This document shows positions 1-4,038 of a stretch of 10,630 bases of DNA, one piece after another. The notes under the pieces are model-generated. The model had not been told where the DNA came from and ran no database searches. It worked only from the letters and a program-made list of their open reading frames with translations. The stretch lies in contig CAZDYP010000176.1 of NCBI GenBank assembly GCA_964509505.1, forward strand, positions 1-10,630, in the 5' to 3' direction. A program made the position numbers and the translations under genes. Numbering within the stretch: position 1 is the first letter of the stretch; each line of letters starts with the position of its first letter. This DNA comes from CAZDYP01 sp964509505 (GTDB taxonomy: Bacteria; Chloroflexota; Anaerolineae; JACRMK01).

Positions 1-96
1 TGGGCGTGATGCTCGTCGTTGGCGTGATTTGGCTAGTGGGCGTGATGCTCGTCGTTGGCGTGATTTGGCTAGTGGGCGTGATGCTCGTCGTTGGCG
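1..96. repeat. 36-bp in-frame tandem repeat inside secD (2.7 copies visible)
   Basis: Two full identical 36-bp units (1-36, 37-72) and 24 bases of a third (73-96) lie head to tail with no spacers; the array may continue beyond the left edge. Each unit consists of two related 18-mers sharing ggcgtgat. On the minus strand it is in frame and encodes alternating hexapeptides ITPTTS and ITPTSQ. Identity at the base level, including third codon positions, indicates recent duplication or homogenisation. Confidence 0.95.
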
Positions 97-625
97 AGAG
101 GACAACGGTAGGCGTGGGGGATACTGTTGGAGTGGTGGTGGGTATGACTGGCCCCACAATGGAGGCGGTGAGAAAACCCGTTGTGCTTAAGATCTCTCCA
201 CCCAACAGTTGGAACGAGCCGACGTCCACAAATTCCAACAAACCTGTTTCGCCAAAGGTGCGAATAGCGAGATCGGGATCTTGCACGCCAGGCAATTGCA
301 CGGCAATACGATCGTTGCCTACCGCTTGCACCAACGGTTCGCTCACGCCAAGTCCGTTGATGCGTTGCTCGATGATACGGCGCGCCGCTTGCATCAAATC
401 CGCGCTAATTTGTTGATTAGGCGCAGGCGCGGCTTGCAACAACACCTCTAGCCCGCCTTGCAGGTCAAGCCCTTGCACAATTTTGATATCACGATTTTCG
501 TTTGAACGCCAGAACAAGAAATTCTTCGTCCAGTCGGGGCGTGATATATTTTCTAAATCTATCCACAGAACAATGGCCGCCAGCAGAATGATAAACACGA
601 GCATGGCAGGACCGCGTTGTCTCAT
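1..625 (-). CDS. secD: Protein translocase subunit SecD, N-terminal part (runs off the left edge)
   Basis: SecD works with SecF in the cytoplasmic membrane and uses the proton motive force to help complete Sec-dependent protein export. The 208 visible residues hold a short cytoplasmic N-terminus, a membrane segment at about residues 8-22, and the SecD start of the first periplasmic domain: DIKIVQGLDLQGGLEVLLQA at 46-65, then ARRIIEQRINGLGVSEPLVQ at 81-100, and VQLPGVQDP followed by GETGLLEFVDV up to about 135. From about residue 160 the sequence becomes a Thr/Pro/Ser-rich insert, still running at the window edge, made largely of a 12-residue repeat; this is not part of the core fold. The ATG at 625-623 has GAAAGG (complement of 635-640) nine bases upstream. 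The later P1 part and the transmembrane bundle lie outside, so intactness cannot be judged. Family assignment is secure from the motifs. Confidence 0.93.
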   Translation of the reverse strand, partial: MRQRGPAMLVFIILLAAIVLWIDLENISRPDWTKNFLFWRSNENRDIKIVQGLDLQGGLEVLLQAAPAPNQQISADLMQAARRIIEQRINGLGVSEPLVQAVGNDRIAVQLPGVQDPDLAIRTFGETGLLEFVDVGSFQLLGGEILSTTGFLTASIVGPVIPTTTPTVSPTPTVVLSPTTSITPTSQITPTTSITPTSQITPTTSITP

Positions 626-675
626 GAACTAGAACCTTTCAACGAAACGAATTTGGCAATGAAAGCCGAAGGGGG

Positions 676-704
676 ATTATAAATGAGGGGATGAGGGAAG
701 GCAA
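676..704 (-). promoter_or_regulatory. Likely sigma-70-type promoter of secD
   Basis: Read on the minus strand, a perfect TATAAT (complement of 676-681) is preceded, after a 17-base spacer, by TTGCCT (complement of 699-704), matching four of six positions of TTGACA. It lies about 50 bases upstream of the secD start. The -35 box falls in the left edge of the heptamer array, so the repeat may have contributed part of the promoter. Inferred from sequence alone. Confidence 0.5.
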
Positions 705-795
705 ATGGCGGATGGCGAATAGCGGATAGCGCATAGCCAATGGCGCATGGCAGCTAATAGAGAGCCATCGGCTATCCGCCATTTGCCATTGGCTA
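698..795. repeat. Heptamer array A with palindromic layout
   Basis: From 705 to 753 there are seven consecutive degenerate 7-mers: atggcgg, atggcga, atagcgg, atagcgc, atagcca, atggcgc, atggcag. After a short middle part (754-767), complementary 7-mers follow at 768-795 (tcggcta, tccgcca, tttgcca, ttggcta). Perfect arms include ggcaaatggcggat at 700-713 against 774-787 (14 bp) and tagccaatggc at 734-744 against 785-795 (11 bp), so alternative hairpins or a cruciform are possible. The last heptamer contains the stop codon of the arginase-family gene. No T-run follows, so it is not a classical terminator. Confidence 0.85.
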
Positions 796-1635
796 CAAGC
801 TCTCGGCAATGTTACGTGCGAGGTTTGCTGCCACGCTGCGTTGCGGATCTTTGTCGGCGTTGTATGAGGCATAGCCAAGTGCGACGGCTTTCGGATGCAA
901 TGCGGCGCGCACCACTTGCGCAAGGTCACGCAAACGAGGCCCGTTGGCGACAGGCAAGCCTGCGGTTGGGATGTCTTGCGGGTCGAGCACATCCCAATCA
1001 ATGTGAACATAAATCTCATCCACGCGTTGCGCTAGTCGCTCGACAGCTTCTTTCACGACTTCAGGGTCGGGTGGAATTTGTTCGACGTGATGCGTGTCGA
1101 GCAAGGCTTGTTCGAGTGGATCCACATCGCGCAAGCCCACCATCACGACATCCATCACGGCGATGGAGTGCTTCAAGCCCGATTGTTCGCGCAAGCGCGC
1201 GAGGCATAAGCCCGCCGAGATAGCGACAGGCATCCCGCCCAGCATCCCACTCAGCGTCGTTTCAGGTGTGTTGAAATCGGCGTGCGCGTCAATCCACACC
1301 ATGCCAATGCGTGGCGCGCCGCTTTGTTGAATGCCGCCGAGCGCACCCATTGTCGCGCTGCAATCCGATTCGAGCGCCAGCACGAAGTGGCCCTCGCGTC
1401 GCGCGGCGGCGATGAGCGAGGCGAGGTGCGCGTTGCCATGCCCTACCTTGTTCCACGCGCCATACTGTTTCTGCTCATCGGATGTGAGCTCGGCGCTGAC
1501 GGGCGCGCTGATGTGATGTCCTTTTTGTTGCAGTTGATCAATCAAGCCTGCTTCAAGAATGGCCGTCGTGCCGCGTCCTGAACCTGAATCGCGCGAACCA
1601 AGCTGCCACGGCAGGGTGATGATGCTGATGTTCAT
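793..1635 (-). CDS. Arginase/agmatinase-family ureohydrolase (substrate unknown)
   Basis: 280 residues with the ureohydrolase fold signature. Enzymes of this family use two manganese ions to release urea (or formamide) from guanidino compounds such as arginine, agmatine or formiminoglutamate. Visible metal motifs are WIDAHADFNTPET (Asp116, His118, Asp120) and HIDWDVLDP (Asp213, Asp215), with LGGMPVA between. The usual GGDHS motif that supplies the first metal-A histidine reads ESDCS (residues 89-93), so His is replaced by Cys92. The usual C-terminal E-x-NP region reads GYASYNADKDP (about 254-264). The substrate therefore cannot be assigned and activity is uncertain. The ATG at 1635-1633 has a strong AAAGGAG (complement of 1640-1646) four bases upstream. 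The stop lies in heptamer array A; array C lies just upstream. It is a cytoplasmic protein with no signal peptide. Confidence 0.85.
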   Translation of the reverse strand: MNISIITLPWQLGSRDSGSGRGTTAILEAGLIDQLQQKGHHISAPVSAELTSDEQKQYGAWNKVGHGNAHLASLIAAARREGHFVLALESDCSATMGALGGIQQSGAPRIGMVWIDAHADFNTPETTLSGMLGGMPVAISAGLCLARLREQSGLKHSIAVMDVVMVGLRDVDPLEQALLDTHHVEQIPPDPEVVKEAVERLAQRVDEIYVHIDWDVLDPQDIPTAGLPVANGPRLRDLAQVVRAALHPKAVALGYASYNADKDPQRSVAANLARNIAESL

Positions 1636-1639
1636 AACA

Positions 1640-1646
1640 CTCCTTT
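1640..1646 (-). promoter_or_regulatory. Ribosome binding site of the arginase-family gene
   Basis: The complement reads AAAGGAG, separated by four bases from the ATG at 1635-1633, which fixes the start. It sits directly beside heptamer array C, which begins at 1653. Confidence 0.7.
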
Positions 1647-1652
1647 AGAAAA

Positions 1653-1729
1653 ATTAAAGACTAAGGACTAAAGATTGAAGAGCCGAGATAGTTGTTTCCA
1701 ATTTTCAATCTTTAATTTTCACTTTCTAA
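1653..1729. repeat. Heptamer array C with palindromic layout
   Basis: Left run at 1653-1680: attaaag, actaagg, actaaag, attgaag. A short middle part (1681-1694) is followed by a right run at 1695-1729: tttccaa, ttttcaa, tctttaa, ttttcac, tttctaa. The arms pair perfectly over 11 bp (taaagattgaa at 1669-1679 against ttcaatcttta at 1704-1714). The right run codes for the last residues (LESEN) and the stop codon of the metallophosphoesterase gene. It is A+T-rich, unlike the other two arrays, but the period and plan are the same. Confidence 0.75.
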
Positions 1730-2560
1730 CCTCAGCAACGAGATTTCTGCGGGACAGTTATAGCGCACGGGCGGTGAGCCAAGCCCGATGCCGCGCGTGG
1801 TGTAAACCCATAAGCCCTGTGATGTGCGCTTCAAGCCCATGTCGTACTTGCGGCCCCAACTGGGCAAGAGTGGCGCGCCGATGATGGGCAAGCGTATCTG
1901 TCCGCCGTGCGAATGGCCTGATAGTTGTAACGCAATGTTGAATTGTTGCGCGTAATCGGCGTAATCGGGTTCATGCACCAACAAAATTTTGAACGCATCG
2001 GTCGGCACATCGCGTAGGGCGCGCAGTAAATCGGCGTGATGGAAACGCACATCATCTACGCCGATGAGGTAGAAAGTCGCGCCATTGTGCTCAATGCGTC
2101 GTGATTCGTTACGCATGGGCTTCAACCTGACGCGCGTCAGTTCTTTGATAACGATGTGATGGTTGCGTGTGTAATCATGATTGCCTAAGACGGTATATAC
2201 GCCTAGCGGCGCGCACAACTCGGCTAACGCGTCGGCGCAGGGTGCGGCATACTCTAAACGGCGATGCACAAAATCGCCTGTTAGCGCGATGAGGTCGGGA
2301 CGCAAACTCAGCGCCATCTGCGCGGCGCGATGAATGGAGTCGGGATGGGTGTAGCGGCTCGCGTGAAAGTCGCTGAGGTGTGCGATAGTCAACCCATGCA
2401 AACCATCTGGTAGATTGGCGATGGGAATGGTGACACGCTCAATAATTGGCGCATAATGCACAGGCTCGCGCCAGAACCAGCCAAGCGCCCGCCCTGTGTA
2501 ATCCACGAGACGCCAAAAAATGCGACTTTTGAGTGAGCGTCGAGCGATAGGAGGGTGCAT
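1712..2560 (-). CDS. YkuE/YaeI-like calcineurin-type metallophosphoesterase
   Basis: 282 residues from the ATG at 2560-2558. All dinuclear metallophosphoesterase motifs are present: LSDFH (Asp64, His66), TGD (Asp96), GNHD (Asn127-Asp129), LVHEPD (His196) and GHSHGGQ (His216, His218). Overall order and length match the Bacillus YkuE/E. coli YaeI group, which cleaves phosphodiester or pyrophosphate bonds near the membrane; the actual substrate is unknown here. An aromatic, mildly hydrophobic N-terminus (about residues 14-32) may associate with the membrane, but no clear signal peptide is seen. The frame stays open upstream to 2686 through heptamer array B, giving repetitive ILHPASC-like peptide; that extension would overlap the dipeptidase gene and is not family-like, so the start at 2560 is preferred, although it has no recognisable Shine-Dalgarno. 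The last five residues and stop lie in array C. Confidence 0.88.
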   Translation of the reverse strand: MHPPIARRSLKSRIFWRLVDYTGRALGWFWREPVHYAPIIERVTIPIANLPDGLHGLTIAHLSDFHASRYTHPDSIHRAAQMALSLRPDLIALTGDFVHRRLEYAAPCADALAELCAPLGVYTVLGNHDYTRNHHIVIKELTRVRLKPMRNESRRIEHNGATFYLIGVDDVRFHHADLLRALRDVPTDAFKILLVHEPDYADYAQQFNIALQLSGHSHGGQIRLPIIGAPLLPSWGRKYDMGLKRTSQGLWVYTTRGIGLGSPPVRYNCPAEISLLRLESEN

Positions 2561-2561
2561 G

Positions 2562-2655
2562 ATACAAGATGCAGGATGCAGGATGCAAGATACAGGATGC
2601 AGGATGCGCGCTATCTTGCCTCTTGTATCCTGCATCTGGCATCTGGCATTTGTAT
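2562..2655. repeat. Heptamer array B with palindromic layout
   Basis: Left run at 2562-2603: atacaag, atgcagg, atgcagg, atgcaag, atacagg, atgcagg, then atgcgcg (2604-2610). Right run from 2614: tcttgcc, tcttgta, tcctgca, tctggca, tctggca, tttgtat. A 10-bp arm gatgcaggat (2568-2577) is perfectly complementary to 2627-2636. The array fills the gap between the dipeptidase stop (2662) and the metallophosphoesterase ATG (2560). Confidence 0.88.
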
Positions 2656-2661
2656 CGCCCC

Positions 2662-3696
2662 TTACCCCAGCCACTCCGGCTTCCACGTCGCAGCGAACAC
2701 GCGCATCAGGTTTTCGCCAAGAATCTTTTTGATGTCCGTATCGGAATAGCCGCGCTCGACTAATTGCTGTGTGAGGCGTGGATAGTCTTCGATGCCATTG
2801 AAGTCAGCAGGCTGGCGGTTGTTGTTGTCCGGTGGTTGCGCGATGCGATCGAACGCGTCGGTGACGCTGCCATAAGGCAACGCATCGGGATCGGGAGCGT
2901 GACGTGGATACGCGCCCATCGTGCCCATCGAGTCTGTCGAGGTGGCGACGTGGTCAACGCCGACGAGATTCAACGTGTATTCAAGACAACGCATGTAATC
3001 GTCCAACGTCGGCATGCCGGGCTTGCCATTCCAAATCAACGGCGCCCATGTCGTCACGCACACAACCCCGTCCGTGTCACGAATCGCTTTGATTTGGTCA
3101 TCTGTAATATTGCGAGGATTGTTCACGACGCTTTTGGGGTTCGAGTGCGATGTAATCATCGGCTGGGTCGCACGCGTCACGGCATCCATAAACGTCTGGT
3201 ATCCAACGTGCGTCAGGTCAATGGTCATGCCCACTTTTTCGGTCTCGCGGATGAGGATGCGACCATATTGCGTGAGGCCGCCGTCGTTCAGTTCGAGACA
3301 ACCTGCGCCTACCAGGTTCTGCTCGTTGTACGTCAGCTGCAAGATACGCAAACCCAGCTGTTTCCATAGCAACAAGTTGTCTATGATATGGTTGCCGATG
3401 AACAGCGAGTTTTGCGCGAGCATGATGTGTGCGAGCTGCCCTTTGGCTTTCGCGTCACGAATCGCTTGTGGGCTATCGCCGAGACAGAATTGCGGGTCGG
3501 ACAAGATGACCTTGTAGAAATCAGGCACGCGTGACAACGCCGCCGCATGGTCGTCGCTTGGCATGGGGATGGTGAGACCGACGGCAGTTAGTCCAGACTT
3601 GTCGGTGCGTTCTGTGCGCTTGGTAAGATATTGCACCGACATGTCAATGACGATGCTGTGGTTGTGCAGCTGGGCTGCGCGTTCTGAGATGGGCAT
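2662..3696 (-). CDS. M19 (membrane dipeptidase)-like protein with altered metal site
   Basis: The protein belongs to the renal/membrane dipeptidase superfamily (zinc-dependent cleavage of dipeptides, with an amidohydrolase-type barrel). Supporting segments, numbered from an upstream in-frame ATG at 3711, are LTYNEQNLVGAG (126-137), IDLTHVG (His168), ITSHSNPKSVVNNPRNITDDQI (His189), GVDHVATSTDSMG (Asp260) and the typical C-terminus GYSDTDIKKILGENLMRVF. Against catalytic M19 enzymes, the N-terminal H-x-D reads DMS (23-25) and the bridging Glu appears replaced in LAQN (97-100), so a normal dinuclear zinc site is doubtful; it may be a divergent subfamily. Start choice: the ATG at 3696-3694 has GGAG eight bases upstream (complement of 3705-3708), whereas the ATG at 3711 has none, giving 344 residues. 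No signal peptide or lipobox is visible. Confidence 0.85.
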   Translation of the reverse strand: MPISERAAQLHNHSIVIDMSVQYLTKRTERTDKSGLTAVGLTIPMPSDDHAAALSRVPDFYKVILSDPQFCLGDSPQAIRDAKAKGQLAHIMLAQNSLFIGNHIIDNLLLWKQLGLRILQLTYNEQNLVGAGCLELNDGGLTQYGRILIRETEKVGMTIDLTHVGYQTFMDAVTRATQPMITSHSNPKSVVNNPRNITDDQIKAIRDTDGVVCVTTWAPLIWNGKPGMPTLDDYMRCLEYTLNLVGVDHVATSTDSMGTMGAYPRHAPDPDALPYGSVTDAFDRIAQPPDNNNRQPADFNGIEDYPRLTQQLVERGYSDTDIKKILGENLMRVFAATWKPEWLG

Positions 3697-3704
3697 GATG
3701 ATTT

Positions 3705-3708
3705 CTCC
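3705..3708 (-). promoter_or_regulatory. Ribosome binding site that favours the internal dipeptidase start
   Basis: The complement reads GGAG within ATGGGAGAAATCATCATG. It lies eight bases before the second ATG (3696-3694) and inside the codons that would follow the first ATG (3711-3709), which argues for the shorter protein. Confidence 0.6.
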
Positions 3709-3791
3709 CATAATGTAAGAGTTTGCCTTGCCGTTTTTTCACGCAAAGACGCACCGTATTCGCCAAGAGCGCAATGATCTAGCAAATGTAC

Positions 3792-3834
3792 GACAAGTTT
3801 TTAACTTGTCCATAGGGGCAAGTTAAAAACTTGC
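3792..3834. repeat. Pair of mutually inverted palindromes
   Basis: Palindrome 1 has arms gacaagtt (3792-3799) and aacttgtc (3803-3810) around ttt. Palindrome 2 has arms gcaagtt (3818-3824) and aacttgc (3828-3834) around aaa. The 15-base cores at 3794-3808 and 3819-3833 are exact reverse complements, so the pair can form either two small hairpins or one larger one. Confidence 0.85.
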
Positions 3835-3870
3835 TCTACACCCACCGTAACGGAAATAATTTCTTGCAGA

Positions 3871-3898
3871 GGTAGGACAAGTTTTTAACTTGTCCACC
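3871..3898. repeat. Third copy of the palindrome
   Basis: Arms ggacaagtt (3875-3883) and aacttgtcc (3887-3895) surround ttt, extended by ggt (3871-3873) pairing with acc (3896-3898) across one bulged base. Bases 3876-3896 repeat 3792-3812 exactly. No T-run follows on either strand, so terminator function is unproven, but it lies downstream of the secreted-protein gene and could stabilise or end that transcript. Confidence 0.85.
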
Positions 3899-4038
3899 TC
3901 GCCTTTGCGTGAGAAAACTAGACTTCGTTGTCCGCCGTTGGGCGTGGGATGGCGCCGCTACGCTGCCGCGAGCAAATCAGGCTTGCATGATTCCTGTACA
4001 TGAGCGAACTAGCAGGGATGATTCACTACACATAGCAG

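Larger units (their letters stand above)
3733..3918. repeat. 186-bp non-coding element with imperfect terminal inverted repeats
   Basis: The left end (3733-3750, gttttttcacgcaaagac) and the reverse complement of the right end (3901-3918, gttttctcacgcaaaggc) match at 16 of 18 positions. The inside holds three small palindromes and no plausible gene. No obvious target-site duplication flanks it. It fills most of the 327-bp gene-free stretch 3712-4038; the remaining 3919-4038 shows nothing I recognise. It may be a non-autonomous mobile element or a repetitive extragenic sequence. Confidence 0.6.

Noticed and set aside
1..96. 36-bp repeats as a possible CRISPR array
   Set aside because: The units are contiguous with no spacers and lie in frame within secD.
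6..416. Plus-strand frame with hydrophobic repeats resembling a membrane peptide
   Set aside because: It is the antisense reading of the Thr/Pro-rich repeat and conserved part of secD.
698..2655. Heptamer arrays as tRNA-like or small RNA genes
   Set aside because: No cloverleaf, no conserved anticodon arm and no terminator; the repetitive period-7 pattern explains the pairing.
2558..2686. Upstream start at 2686 for the metallophosphoesterase (324 residues)
   Set aside because: The extra 42 residues are mostly translated heptamer repeat, overlap the dipeptidase gene, and are not part of the family fold.
2520..2763. Short plus-strand frames reading through array B
   Set aside because: They exist only because 7-bp repeats lacking stops are open in several frames; no ribosome binding site or family similarity.
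3792..3898. Palindromes as Rho-independent terminators
   Set aside because: The stems are A+T-rich with three-base loops and no following T-run on either strand; an effect on termination is possible but not supported.
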